Origin: Bacillota bacterium | GTDB taxonomy: Bacteria > Bacillota > Clostridia > Christensenellales > SZUA-584 | Length of the DNA stretch: 64,000 bases | NCBI GenBank assembly: GCA_023428025.1 | Contig: JAEYZN010000028.1 | Span: 1 to 64,000 of the forward strand | Direction: 5' to 3' | Part shown: positions 16,607-25,513 of the stretch, piece by piece | Layout of the letters: every line of letters starts with the position of its first letter | How positions within the stretch are numbered: the stretch's first letter is position 1 | Position numbers and translations under genes: made by a program | The notes under the pieces: model-generated | What the model was told of the DNA's origin: nothing | What the model saw: the letters and a program-made list of their open reading frames with translations, nothing else | The model's database searches: none

Positions 16607-17451
16607 AATTACAAAACCTGACTTATACATACATGCCCGGCACGCCGTTTGAGTCCAGGGCGGTGGAGGACATCAGCCTTATGATTGAGGACGGCGAGTT
16701 CGCCGGTATCATCGGGCACACCGGCTCCGGCAAGACGACGATGATCGGGCTGATCGCAGGGCTGCTGAAGCCCACGTCCGGGCGGGTGCTGATCGACGGC
16801 GAGGACATCGGCGCCAGAGGCTACGACCGCAAGAAGCTGCGCCGCCTGATCGGCGTGGTGTTTCAGTATCCCGAGCACCAGCTTTTCGAGGAGACGGTAT
16901 ATAAGGATATCGGCTTTGGGCCGGGCAAGATGGGCATACCTGAGCGCGAGACGGAAGAGCGTGTGCGCCACGCGATGGAGCTGATGGAGCTGGATTTCGA
17001 CGGCATCCGCAACCTGTCGCCGTTTGAGCTGTCGGGCGGGCAGAAGCGCCGTGTGGCGATTGCGGGCGTGCTCGCGATGCAGCCGCGGGTGCTGATACTC
17101 GACGAGCCCGTGGCCGGGCTGGACCCGGCAGGGCGCGCACACCTGATGCAGCTGGTGGGCAGGCTCAACAGCGAGGGCGTGACGATTCTTTTGATCACGC
17201 ATTCGATGGACGACCTGGCGGAGAACGCGCGGCGCGTGATCGCGCTCAAAGGCGCCAGGCTGATGATGGACGGCACCCCGGCGGAGGTGTTTGAACGGGG
17301 TGATGAACTCAAAGAAGCCAGCCTGGATGTGCCCACTGTGGCGGAGATAGCGGTAAAATTGCGCGCGCGCGGCAAGGACGTGCCGCAGGGAGTGACCCGC
17401 CTTGACGATTTGCAGCTTTGCGTGGAGAAGATGTTGGGAGGGCGGCCATGA
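16597..17451 (+). CDS. ecfA2: ECF transporter ATPase 2
   Basis: The second ATPase of the energy-coupling module. Walker A GHTGSGKTT is at residues 40-48, signature LSGGQKRRV and Walker B LILDEPVAGLDPAGR follow, then the H-loop LLITHSMDD. The 284 residues are normal. It overlaps ecfA1 by 10 and ecfT by 4 bases, so the three are translated together and expected in fixed ratio. Confidence 0.96.
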   Translation: MPIELQNLTYTYMPGTPFESRAVEDISLMIEDGEFAGIIGHTGSGKTTMIGLIAGLLKPTSGRVLIDGEDIGARGYDRKKLRRLIGVVFQYPEHQLFEETVYKDIGFGPGKMGIPERETEERVRHAMELMELDFDGIRNLSPFELSGGQKRRVAIAGVLAMQPRVLILDEPVAGLDPAGRAHLMQLVGRLNSEGVTILLITHSMDDLAENARRVIALKGARLMMDGTPAEVFERGDELKEASLDVPTVAEIAVKLRARGKDVPQGVTRLDDLQLCVEKMLGGRP

Positions 17452-18242
17452 TCAAGAATGTGACGCTCGGGCAGTATTTTCCCGGCAACTCGATCATTCA
17501 CCGGCTGGATGCCCGCATGAAGCTGATACTGGTGGTCGCCATCATCGTGATGATATTTCTGGCGGACACCGTTATCGGCAACGCGGTGGTGCTGGCGTTT
17601 CTGATCACGGTCATCATACTCTCGCGCATCAGCGTGAAGTTTGTGCTGCGCGGCCTGAAACCGCTGTGGTTCATCATACTGCTGACGTTCGTTCTGAACA
17701 CATTTTTCTATTCGGGCGGCACGGAGCTGTTTTCCTGGTGGATATTCCGGGTGACGCAGGAGGGCCTGATCAGCGCGGTGCGCCTGGCGGCGCGATTGAT
17801 ATTCCTGATCACCGCGACGACGATGCTGACGCTGACGACGTCGCCCATATCGCTGACGGACGGGCTGGAGAGCCTGATGAAGCCGTTAAAAGCGGTCAAA
17901 TTCCCGGTGCACGAGCTGGCGATGATGATGACGATCGCGATGCGGTTCATCCCCACGCTGATCGAGGAGACGGACAAGATCATGAAGGCGCAGACCGCGC
18001 GGGGCGCGGAGTTCGATTCGGGCAATGTGTTCAAGCGGGCGACGGGCATGGTGCCGCTGCTGGTGCCGCTGTTTGTGAGCGCTTTCCGGCGGGCGGATGA
18101 GCTGGCTTTTGCGATGGAATCGCGATGCTACCATGGCGGACAGGGACGCACACGCATGAAGGTGCTGCACGTGCACCGGCGGGACTTTGTCGCGGCGGGC
18201 ATCGTGGCAGGGTTGATCGTGTTTATGGCGCTAGGGTTCTGA
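17448..18242 (+). CDS. ecfT: ECF transporter membrane subunit EcfT
   Basis: EcfT joins the two ATPases to interchangeable substrate-binding proteins. The ATG at 17448 (MIKNVTLGQYFPGNS) overlaps the ecfA2 stop (ATGA) and has GGGAGGGCGG upstream; this gives 264 residues. It has several hydrophobic segments and the two cytoplasmic coupling motifs around TARGAEFD and ESRCYHGGQGRT. In many Clostridia truA follows directly; here an opposite-strand gene intervenes. Confidence 0.95.
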   Translation: MIKNVTLGQYFPGNSIIHRLDARMKLILVVAIIVMIFLADTVIGNAVVLAFLITVIILSRISVKFVLRGLKPLWFIILLTFVLNTFFYSGGTELFSWWIFRVTQEGLISAVRLAARLIFLITATTMLTLTTSPISLTDGLESLMKPLKAVKFPVHELAMMMTIAMRFIPTLIEETDKIMKAQTARGAEFDSGNVFKRATGMVPLLVPLFVSAFRRADELAFAMESRCYHGGQGRTRMKVLHVHRRDFVAAGIVAGLIVFMALGF

Positions 18243-18310
18243 GCGTTGGAAGGGGACATGCCGCGATGGGAGCGCTGGGCTGATGCTGCCTCTTAAAGAA
18301 TCCCATCAGC

Positions 18311-18363
18311 AAATGCCTTTGCGAGGGCATTTTACGGTTTTTAATCCGCGATGAACCGTTTTT
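18311..18363 (+). terminator. Tandem terminators after ecfT
   Basis: Two hairpins follow each other. AAATGCC at 18311-18317 pairs with GGCATTT at 18326-18332. ACGGTT at 18334-18339 pairs with AACCGT at 18354-18359, with a T-run to 18363. They close the ribosomal/ecf direction of transcription before the convergent flippase-like gene. Confidence 0.65.
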
Positions 18364-18406
18364 CATCAGACAACTTGCAAGGGCTGGTTGACTTTATCGA
18401 CAGCAA

Positions 18407-18429
18407 AAAGCGGCGTGATGGCCGGCTTT
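18407..18429 (-). terminator. Terminator of the flippase-like gene
   Basis: Read on the minus strand, AAAGC-c-GGC pairs with GCC-GCTTT around a six-base loop and runs on into T residues. It starts three bases after the stop codon of the minus-strand gene at 18432. Confidence 0.6.
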
Positions 18430-18431
18430 GC

Positions 18432-19625
18432 TTACTTCACAGAAGAATCGTCGGAAACCGGACCAGGCGTTGGCGCGTCACCGTCCGGCCAGTGGCGCGG
18501 GTGCATGCCTTCGTCCAGCGGCCGTGGGATGGGGTGGTCATCGCACGGTGCCTTTCCGCTCTGGCAGCGCTTCTTGCGGGACACGCCATCCAGCAATATG
18601 ATGATGAAGCCCAGCGCGATCAGGGAATAGTAGGTGATCAGCCGCCAGATGAGCATGGCGGCGGCGGATTCAGCGAAAAAGAAGCTGCCGAAGAAGATGC
18701 CGAAACCCGCCTCGGTGGCGCCGCTTGAGCCGGGGATCGGCATAAAGTGGACGGCCAGGAACAGGAACGCAGCCATGGCGATGATGGTGGTGGCTTCGTC
18801 GAATACAGAGATCGTCCCCAGCGCGCCGGCCTTGCCGCTGAGCATACCCAGCCCAAACGCATTGTATAAACAATACGGTATGGTAAAGAACATCAGCCAT
18901 TGGATCAGCGTGAGAAAACAGGCAAAGGCCACCTTGCCTTTATAAGCCTTTAAGTATTTGGCGCTGTCATGAAAGTCGTTCAAAGTGGTTTCGACGGATC
19001 CGCGTATCTTATCGAGATGCTTCACAATTTTGATCTTCGCGAGATATTTTGTGATCACCATCACCATTTTTTTCAGACCGTTTTGCTTGGCGATGGCGAG
19101 GAACATCACGGCGATGACGAAAAGATTGATGAGCGCACCGAAGACGGACAACCAGAATATCTCCGGGTTGTTGTGATAAAAGAAACGCCCCTTAAAGACC
19201 ATGAAGACGAGGCACAGGAAAACGATGACCACCTCGTACGCCATCAGCTTGATTGTCTGAATGAATGTTGATATGCCCACCGGTACGCCGTCGCGTTTCA
19301 TATAAGCGATCTGCGACGGCTGGAAGCCGACGGCAGCGGGCGTCAGCGCGCCGTAATAGTTTCCGATGATATCCAGCTTCATGATGTATGCATACTTGAG
19401 TTTCTTGTACATGAAGCCTGTTATATACCACACAGCCCATGATTCTATGAAGAGGTATAAACCCATACAGCCAAGCGCCGCAACAAGCCAAAGAGGGTTT
19501 AAGGAGCCCAAAATGGTGAACAGGCCTTTGCTTTCTTTGGACAGATAAAACGCCAGTATCAACGTAACGGAGAAGACCAGCGTTAGATAGCATATGGATA
19601 GGACACGTTTCCGGTTCTTTTTCAT
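18432..19625 (-). CDS. Flippase-like membrane protein (LPG synthase TM family)
   Basis: This is a polytopic protein of about eight hydrophobic segments. It resembles the lysylphosphatidylglycerol synthase transmembrane domain (UPF0104/AglD-like) with no catalytic soluble domain. Such proteins are thought to move lipids or lipid-linked glycans; the substrate here is unknown. The ATG at 19625 (MKKNRKRVLSICYL) has GGAGG five bases upstream, giving 397 residues; a longer frame reaches 19694. Segments such as PIPGSSGATEAGFGIFFGSFF match the family's conserved core. It has its own promoter and terminator, and it splits the usual ecfT-truA neighbourhood. Confidence 0.85.
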   Translation of the reverse strand: MKKNRKRVLSICYLTLVFSVTLILAFYLSKESKGLFTILGSLNPLWLVAALGCMGLYLFIESWAVWYITGFMYKKLKYAYIMKLDIIGNYYGALTPAAVGFQPSQIAYMKRDGVPVGISTFIQTIKLMAYEVVIVFLCLVFMVFKGRFFYHNNPEIFWLSVFGALINLFVIAVMFLAIAKQNGLKKMVMVITKYLAKIKIVKHLDKIRGSVETTLNDFHDSAKYLKAYKGKVAFACFLTLIQWLMFFTIPYCLYNAFGLGMLSGKAGALGTISVFDEATTIIAMAAFLFLAVHFMPIPGSSGATEAGFGIFFGSFFFAESAAAMLIWRLITYYSLIALGFIIILLDGVSRKKRCQSGKAPCDDHPIPRPLDEGMHPRHWPDGDAPTPGPVSDDSSVK

Positions 19626-19671
19626 GCAGCCTCCAAAGACCGCAACAGCCAGCTTGTGGCGATCCTCACAC

Positions 19672-19700
19672 AGTATAGCACCAAAGGATGGCACGGTAAA
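19672..19700 (-). promoter_or_regulatory. Promoter of the flippase-like gene
   Basis: On the minus strand a TTTACC minus-35 box (19695-19700) and a TATACT minus-10 box (19672-19677) are separated by 17 bp. It lies about 47 bp upstream of the start codon. Confidence 0.6.
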
Positions 19701-19748
19701 CTGGAAGATTGTCAGATATTTGTGAATTCAAGCGGCATACCAGGCCGT

Positions 19749-19777
19749 TTGCATCACTGTGCCATTTCATTTATAAT
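19749..19777 (+). promoter_or_regulatory. Promoter of truA
   Basis: TTGCAT (19749-19754) and a perfect TATAAT (19772-19777) have a 17-bp spacer. The start codon of truA is 55 bp downstream. It shows that truA is transcribed apart from the ecf operon here. Confidence 0.7.
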
Positions 19778-19832
19778 GTTGACTATGCCATCGGCCAGGT
19801 GGTGAAACGAGAGATGTACACGGGAGCTTTGT

Positions 19833-20594
19833 ATGCGGATAAAACTCGTGATCGAATATGACGGGACAAATTATGTAGGCTGGCAGCGCCAGCGGGATCT
19901 GATGTCGGTTCAGGAAGCGCTGGAACGCGCGTTTGAGGAGGGGGCGGGCGAACGCGTGACGATACATGGGGCGGGGCGCACCGATGCGGGCGTGCATGCC
20001 GAGGCGCAGGTGGCGCATCTGGACACGCAGTGCCGGATACCGCCGGAGAAGCTGAGCTATGTGTTCAACACGCATCTGCCCCCGGACATCCGCGTGCGGT
20101 GTTCGGAGCGGGTGGACGATCATTTTCATGCCCGGTTTGACGCCAAAGGCAAGACATACCGGTACACGATCTATAACGACACGCATCCGCCGGCGATATG
20201 GCGGCACGCCACGGGGTTCGTGCGCGGCAAGCTGGATGTCGATAAAATGCGGGAAGCGGCAAGGAAGCTCCGCGGCACGCACGATTTCAAGCCGTTTTCC
20301 GCAAACGGCTGCGAGGTGAAGGACACGGTGCGCACGATTTTCGACGTGTCGATCACGGTAGAACTGCCGTATATCCGCATCGACGTGTCGGGGTCAGGGT
20401 TCCTCAACCATATGGTGCGTATCATCGCCGGGACGCTGATTGCGGTGGGCATCGGCAAGCATGAGCCCGAATGCATCGACGCCATATTGGCGGGCAAAGA
20501 GACGGCGGGGATGACGGCCCCGGCCAAAGGCTTGACGCTCAGGAAGGTGTATTACATACCTTACGAGCAGTGGGGGTTAGATGAAAAAAAATAA
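19833..20594 (+). CDS. truA: tRNA pseudouridine synthase A
   Basis: TruA makes pseudouridine at positions 38-40 of the tRNA anticodon arm. The catalytic aspartate is D51 in GAGRTDAGVHAEAQVAH. The C-terminal half has the typical GSGFLNHMVRIIAGTLIAVG. The 253 residues are normal. Its last 14 bases overlap the next gene. Confidence 0.97.
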   Translation: MRIKLVIEYDGTNYVGWQRQRDLMSVQEALERAFEEGAGERVTIHGAGRTDAGVHAEAQVAHLDTQCRIPPEKLSYVFNTHLPPDIRVRCSERVDDHFHARFDAKGKTYRYTIYNDTHPPAIWRHATGFVRGKLDVDKMREAARKLRGTHDFKPFSANGCEVKDTVRTIFDVSITVELPYIRIDVSGSGFLNHMVRIIAGTLIAVGIGKHEPECIDAILAGKETAGMTAPAKGLTLRKVYYIPYEQWGLDEKK

Positions 20595-21387
20595 AACATC
20601 CGGCAACAGCACGCTTGTGAAGATAATCTGCATTCTGCTGATCGTCCTTGGCATGTTGCTGATCGGGCTGTCGGTGATATCGGTGCTGGTGTCCACAGCC
20701 ATCACCATCGGCATGGTGGCCCCGGCCGCGCTGGGCCTGCTGACGGCCGTTTACGCGGTGCTTCGGCTGAGAAGGAAGGGACCTGTGCTCCGTCGCCGGT
20801 GGCTGCGCGTCGCCATCACCGTATGCCTCATCGCCGGGTTGTTGCTGGCGGCCGTGCTGGAGACGCTGATAAGCGTGGCGGTCTACAGGGAACCGCCGGA
20901 GGAAGACGCCGGTTTTGTGATCGTGCTGGGGTGCGGCGTATTTCCGGACGGGCAACTGACGCTGTCGCTCAAGAACCGGCTGGACGCGGCCCACGAATAC
21001 CTGACGGCGCATGAGGATACACTCTGTATCGTATCGGGCGGGCAGGGTGACAACGAGCCGGTGCCCGAGGCGAAAGCCATGCAGGAATATCTGCGCTCGC
21101 GCGGCATCGATGCAAGCCGGATATTGATGGAGGATAGGTCCACCAGCACGCTGCTGAACCTGACGTATTCCAGGGAGATCATGAAACAGTATCCGGAGCG
21201 TCCGGCCACGGCGGCTGTGGTGACCAGCGATTATCATGTGTTTCGCGCGCTGATGATCGCGAAAGGTCTGGGCATCAACGCGTTCGGCATACCGGCGGAG
21301 ACCAACTGGAGAATCGTGGTGGCCTGCCACGTACGCGAATATGCGGCGATCATCAAGATGGTGCTGCTGGGCGGCGAGGAGTTATAG
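20581..21387 (+). CDS. YdcF/SanA-like membrane protein (DUF218)
   Basis: A 268-residue protein with about three N-terminal membrane segments (residues 9-95). A DUF218 domain follows from FVIVLGCGVFPDG, with the conserved VSGGQGDNEPVPEAKAM, LMEDRSTSTLLNL and VTSDYHVFRA. Family members act in the cell envelope and have been linked to cell-wall or lipid-carrier functions; the reaction is not settled. It overlaps truA by 14 bases and probably shares its promoter. Confidence 0.88.
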   Translation: MKKNKTSGNSTLVKIICILLIVLGMLLIGLSVISVLVSTAITIGMVAPAALGLLTAVYAVLRLRRKGPVLRRRWLRVAITVCLIAGLLLAAVLETLISVAVYREPPEEDAGFVIVLGCGVFPDGQLTLSLKNRLDAAHEYLTAHEDTLCIVSGGQGDNEPVPEAKAMQEYLRSRGIDASRILMEDRSTSTLLNLTYSREIMKQYPERPATAAVVTSDYHVFRALMIAKGLGINAFGIPAETNWRIVVACHVREYAAIIKMVLLGGEEL

Positions 21388-21438
21388 CATACTTAAGGCA
21401 AGGGGCATTAAGCGATGGAAGTAATGACTGATCTTAGA

Positions 21439-21466
21439 TTGCCCATATATTTTTAACACATAATAT
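21439..21466 (+). promoter_or_regulatory. Promoter before the AT-rich orphan gene
   Basis: TTGCCC (21439-21444) and TAATAT (21461-21466) are 16 bp apart in an AT-rich stretch. The predicted transcript would begin about 15 bases before the TTG start at 21488. Confidence 0.45.
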
Positions 21467-21487
21467 GAACGGAATGACCTGTAAGAT

Positions 21488-22195
21488 TTGGAGATACCAT
21501 ATTTGTTCTTTAAGAAAGATGGGCCAAAACCACCGTTTCATGGGAAGTTAATATTCGTTGACAGACTGAATATTATTCAGAATGCGACCAAAAATGGAGT
21601 GCTCAAGCCGGCAGGATTTATTAATAAAGGTCGCACATTCAACAAAATTGTTCATAACGACATCGTTCAGGTTTTGTCTTTTTGGCTGGGGAAAAGCTAT
21701 CGGGGAGACAACAACAAGCTGTTTCTGAAAATCGGTATCTATGTACCAGAATCAGCTCAAAAAACATTTTCACCCATTAAAGTAAAAGGAGTTATTCAGG
21801 AGTACCATTGCAATATCCGGCCATCCGTTCTTTCACTTAAAGGGTTAACCCGATATAAAGGGTTTAACGATTACTTCTTTGATTTATCCAAGGATAAAGC
21901 CGATAGGTATGTTACTGAAATAAAAAAGATAATGGGAACGATTGTTTTTCCTATGTTCGAAAATCTCAATTCCAGAGATAAAATAATAAGCAGCCGCAGC
22001 CGGTATTTAAATGCCGACATCTTTGGGCACCTTGCGGAGTTGGATGAGGCCATGATTTGGGGGCGCAAAGGTGATCTTGAAATGGCAAGAAAGAAAATGC
22101 AACATTACTATGATCACAGTGAGAACCGCTCGAATCATTTGGATTATGTTGAAGAGCTGGCAGCCAGAATGGGAATACCCCTGCGAACAAAATAG
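21488..22195 (+). CDS. DUF4304-like protein of unknown function
   Basis: This 235-residue frame has no clear membrane segment or signal peptide. The stretch LKPAGFINKGRTFNKIVHND followed by VQVLSFWLGKSY and LFLKIGIYVPE resembles the DUF4304 family, whose function is unknown. The start is uncertain: TTG at 21488 lies just below a fair promoter but lacks a good SD, and GTG at 21599 is an alternative. Base composition is much more AT-rich than neighbouring genes and codon use differs, which suggests recent acquisition. The C-terminal end is soluble and charged. Confidence 0.7.
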   Translation: MEIPYLFFKKDGPKPPFHGKLIFVDRLNIIQNATKNGVLKPAGFINKGRTFNKIVHNDIVQVLSFWLGKSYRGDNNKLFLKIGIYVPESAQKTFSPIKVKGVIQEYHCNIRPSVLSLKGLTRYKGFNDYFFDLSKDKADRYVTEIKKIMGTIVFPMFENLNSRDKIISSRSRYLNADIFGHLAELDEAMIWGRKGDLEMARKKMQHYYDHSENRSNHLDYVEELAARMGIPLRTK

Positions 22196-22269
22196 AGCAC
22201 GCTTGTCAAAAACAAAACGACAGTATTACGACAGGCCAAGCGCCTAATATATGAAAATATGGGCTGGCG

Positions 22270-22298
22270 TTGATAATGGTGTTCGCTTGTGGTATATT
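22270..22298 (+). promoter_or_regulatory. Promoter of argS
   Basis: TTGATA (22270-22275) and TATATT (22293-22298) have a 17-bp spacer. The argS ATG is 32 bp downstream, leaving room for a short leader only, so no T-box is expected. Confidence 0.65.
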
Positions 22299-22330
22299 TC
22301 TTGAGTACAAAAGATAAAGGCAGGATGTTC

Positions 22331-24025
22331 ATGGACTACAGCAAATTACTGGCGCAGGCGGTCGCAGAAGCGGCGGGCCTCACGATAGAGGATACCGTGG
22401 CGTTGATCGAGATACCCGCGGACGCGGCGATGGGTGACTACGCGTTCCCGTGCTTCAAGCTGGCCAAGCAGCTGCGCAAGGCGCCGCCCGCCATCGCGGC
22501 GGAGATCAGCGAAAAGCTGGCCAAGCCGGGCTTCATCTCCGAGGTGCGCGTGGTGGGCGCGTACATCAACTTTTTTATCGACCGCGTGAGCCTGGCCGCG
22601 CAGACGCTGGCGGATGTGAAGGCCGCGGGCGGCAGCTACGGCGGCAGCGACGCGGGCGCGGGCCGTGTGGTGTGCATCGACTACTCGTCCATCAACATCG
22701 CGAAGCCGTTCCACATCGGGCATCTGTCGACCACGGTCATCGGCAGCGCGCTGTACCGCATCTACGGTTTTCTCGGATATAAGCCGGTGGGCATCAACCA
22801 TCTGGGGGACTGGGGCACGCAGTTCGGCAAGCTGATCGTGGCTTATAAGCTGTGGGGCAGCAAGGAGGACATTGAGGCGCGGTCCATCTCCGCGATGCTG
22901 GAGCTGTACGTGCGGTTCCACGACGAGGCCGAGAAGGACCCGGCGCTGGACGAGCAGGCGCGCGCGTGGTTCAAAAAAATCGAGGACGGCGACGAAGAGG
23001 CGCTGTCCATATTCGACTGGTTCAAAGAGCTGACCTTAAATGAGGTCGGCAAAATATACGACATGCTGGGCGTGCATTTCGACAGCTATGCGGGTGAGAG
23101 CTTCTACAACGACAAGATGCAGCCGGTGATCGACGAGCTGAAGGCGAAGGATTTGCTGGAGCTGTCCGAGGGCGCTTATGTGGTGCGCCTGGGCGACGAG
23201 CTGCCGCCCTGCATCGTGCTGAAGTCCGACGGGGCGACGCTGTATTCCACGCGCGACCTCGCGGCGGCATTCTACCGCAAGCAGACGTATGATTTTCACA
23301 AGTGCCTGTACGTGGTGGCGTATCAGCAGAACCTGCACTTCAAGCAGTGGTTCAAGGTGGTGGAGATGATGGGCCACGAATGGGCGAAGGACCTTGAGCA
23401 TGTGGCCTTCGGCATGGTGTCTCTGGAGGACGGAACGCTGTCCACGCGCAAGGGCAAGGTGGTGTTTCTGGCGGACGTGCTGCAAAAGGCCGTGGAGAAG
23501 ACGCAGGACATCATCGAGGAGAAATCGCCGAACCTGGAGAACAAAGAGGAGGTCGCGAAGACCGTGGGCATCGGCGCGGTGGTGTTCGACACGCTGTCTT
23601 CCACGCGCATCAAGGATATCACGTTCTCGTTTGACCGTGTGCTGAACTTTGACGGCGAGACGGGACCGTACGTGCAGTACACGCACGCGCGCTGCTCCAG
23701 CCTGCTGCGCCGGGCGGATTTTGACTGGGCGGCGGCTGACAGGGACTACAGCGCGCTGGACAATGCCGAGGCGTTCACGGCGGCCAAGCTGCTGTATGCA
23801 TTCCCTGAGACGGTGGCGCGGGCGTGCGAAAAGAACGAGCCGTATCTCATCACACGGCACGTGATCGAGCTGGCCAAGGCGATGAACCGCTTCTATTATG
23901 AGCACCGCATCATCGACGAGGACGCGACGAAGACCGCGGCGCGCCTGGAGCTGGCCGCTGCCGTCAAGCAGGTGATCAAAACCGGGCTGTATCTGATCGG
24001 CGTGGGCGCGCCCGAGAGAATGTAG
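22331..24025 (+). CDS. argS: Arginyl-tRNA synthetase
   Basis: A class I synthetase charging tRNA-Arg. The HIGH signature is seen in KPFHIGHLST, and the second signature as LSTRKGKVV. The C-terminal DALR anticodon-binding domain holds HVIELAKAMNRFYYEHRI. The ATG at 22331 (MDYSKLLAQAV) is preferred over 22325 because AAAGGCAGG at 22316-22324 is then properly spaced. The 564 residues are normal. Confidence 0.97.
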   Translation: MDYSKLLAQAVAEAAGLTIEDTVALIEIPADAAMGDYAFPCFKLAKQLRKAPPAIAAEISEKLAKPGFISEVRVVGAYINFFIDRVSLAAQTLADVKAAGGSYGGSDAGAGRVVCIDYSSINIAKPFHIGHLSTTVIGSALYRIYGFLGYKPVGINHLGDWGTQFGKLIVAYKLWGSKEDIEARSISAMLELYVRFHDEAEKDPALDEQARAWFKKIEDGDEEALSIFDWFKELTLNEVGKIYDMLGVHFDSYAGESFYNDKMQPVIDELKAKDLLELSEGAYVVRLGDELPPCIVLKSDGATLYSTRDLAAAFYRKQTYDFHKCLYVVAYQQNLHFKQWFKVVEMMGHEWAKDLEHVAFGMVSLEDGTLSTRKGKVVFLADVLQKAVEKTQDIIEEKSPNLENKEEVAKTVGIGAVVFDTLSSTRIKDITFSFDRVLNFDGETGPYVQYTHARCSSLLRRADFDWAAADRDYSALDNAEAFTAAKLLYAFPETVARACEKNEPYLITRHVIELAKAMNRFYYEHRIIDEDATKTAARLELAAAVKQVIKTGLYLIGVGAPERM

Positions 24026-24050
24026 TCCGGAAAGCAAACAAAGAGCCATC

Positions 24051-24093
24051 AAGCCGCGCGTCTGCACATAAGAGACATGCGGCTTTTGTTTTT
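24051..24093 (+). terminator. Terminator of argS
   Basis: AAGCCGC (24051-24057) pairs with GCGGCTT (24079-24085), with an inner GTCT/AGAC pair. A T-rich tail follows to about 24093. It lies 25 bp beyond the argS stop. Confidence 0.7.
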
Positions 24094-24148
24094 ACGAAAG
24101 TAGGCTGACCGGCGCGCTTGACGAAGTGTAAAAAATACCTCAAAATGA

Positions 24149-24177
24149 TTGCCCGTACCAGTGAATTGTGCGATAAT
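24149..24177 (+). promoter_or_regulatory. Promoter of serS
   Basis: TTGCCC (24149-24154) and GATAAT (24172-24177) have a 17-bp spacer. serS begins 33 bp downstream. The leader is too short for the T-box often found ahead of serS in Firmicutes. Confidence 0.5.
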
Positions 24178-24210
24178 ACCTTTTAGATTTGAAAGAAGGA
24201 TACAGGGAAT

Positions 24211-25479
24211 ATGCTGGACTTAAGAAGGATACGGACCAACCCGGAAGAAGTGAGAGAAGGACTGAGGAGCCGCGGCGTGACCGGCGTGGTGGAGAAGGTG
24301 GCGTCGCTGGACGAGAAGCGCAGGGAACTGATCGTCAAGACGGAGACGCTGAAAGCGCAGCGCAACGAGGTCTCCAAGCAGATACCCGCGATGAAAAAGG
24401 CGGGGCAGGACACCGCCGCACTGCTGGAGGAGATGAAGCAGGTCGCCGAAGAGGTCAAAGGCATCGACGCGGAGCTGGCCAAAATCGACAATGAGATCAC
24501 GGGCATATTGCTTTCCACGCCCAACGTGCCGCTGGCCGATGTGCCGGTGGGCGAGAGCGACAGGGATAACATAGAGATAAGGCGCTGGGGCGAGCCCCGC
24601 AAGTTCGAATACGATCCGCAGGCGCACTGGGATATCGGCACGTCGCTGGGGATACTGGACTTTGAAACGGCGGCGATGGTGACGGGCGCGCGTTTCGTGT
24701 TCTATAAAGGGCTGGGCAGCCGTCTGGAGCGTTCGCTGGTCAGCTTCATGCTGGACCTGCACACGCTGGAAGGGCCGTACACGGAGGTGTTTCCTCCGTT
24801 TATGGTGAACCGCGCGTCCATGCAGGGCACGGGGCAGCTGCCCAAGTTTGAGGAAGACGCATTTTCCGTGAAGAACATGGATTACTTCCTTATCCCCACG
24901 GCCGAGGTGCCGGTGACCAACATGTACCGGGAGACCATCATGGAAAAGCTGCCGGTGTATCACACGGCGTACAGCGCGTGCTTTCGCGCGGAAGCGGGCA
25001 GCGCGGGGCGCGACACGCGCGGCCTGATACGCCAGCACCAGTTCAACAAGGTGGAGCTGGTCAAGTTCACGCGGCCCGAGGACTCGGCGGCGGAGCTGGA
25101 AGCGCTGACGGCTGACGCCGAAAAGGTGCTGCAACGGCTGGGTTTGCCCTATCGCGTGATGCAGCTGTGCACGGGCGATCTTGGGTTCTCGTCGGCGAAG
25201 ACGTATGACCTGGAGGTGTGGATGCCCAGCTACGGGCGGTATGTGGAGATATCGTCCTGCTCGAACTTCCAGGACTTCCAGGCGCGGCGAGCGAACATCA
25301 AATACCGCAGCGCGGCGGGCAAGAAGCCGGAATACGTGCATACGCTCAATGGCAGCGGCGTGGCGATCGGCCGCACGGTGGCGGCGATAATGGAGAATTA
25401 TCAGCGCGCGGACGGCGGGGTGGATATCCCCGAAGCGCTGAGACCATACATGAAGGTGGATGCGATCAGGCCGGATTGA
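24211..25479 (+). CDS. serS: Seryl-tRNA synthetase
   Basis: A class II synthetase charging serine on tRNA-Ser and tRNA-Sec. An N-terminal coiled-coil arm (about residues 1-105) binds the tRNA long variable arm. Motif 2 is seen as ACFRAEAGSAGRDTRGLIR, and motif 3 as GSGVAIGRTVAAIMENYQ. The 422 residues are normal. SD GAAGGA lies upstream. Confidence 0.97.
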   Translation: MLDLRRIRTNPEEVREGLRSRGVTGVVEKVASLDEKRRELIVKTETLKAQRNEVSKQIPAMKKAGQDTAALLEEMKQVAEEVKGIDAELAKIDNEITGILLSTPNVPLADVPVGESDRDNIEIRRWGEPRKFEYDPQAHWDIGTSLGILDFETAAMVTGARFVFYKGLGSRLERSLVSFMLDLHTLEGPYTEVFPPFMVNRASMQGTGQLPKFEEDAFSVKNMDYFLIPTAEVPVTNMYRETIMEKLPVYHTAYSACFRAEAGSAGRDTRGLIRQHQFNKVELVKFTRPEDSAAELEALTADAEKVLQRLGLPYRVMQLCTGDLGFSSAKTYDLEVWMPSYGRYVEISSCSNFQDFQARRANIKYRSAAGKKPEYVHTLNGSGVAIGRTVAAIMENYQRADGGVDIPEALRPYMKVDAIRPD

Positions 25480-25513
25480 CCGCGGGGGCAATAGATGAGA
25501 CCGGAGGGGTAGC

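Noticed and set aside
18351..18728. Plus-strand open frame of 125 codons after ecfT
   Set aside because: It overlaps terminators and the antisense flippase-like gene and has no SD or family similarity.
24096..24210. T-box leader for serS
   Set aside because: The promoter leaves only a few dozen bases before the start codon, with no specifier loop or T-box sequence.
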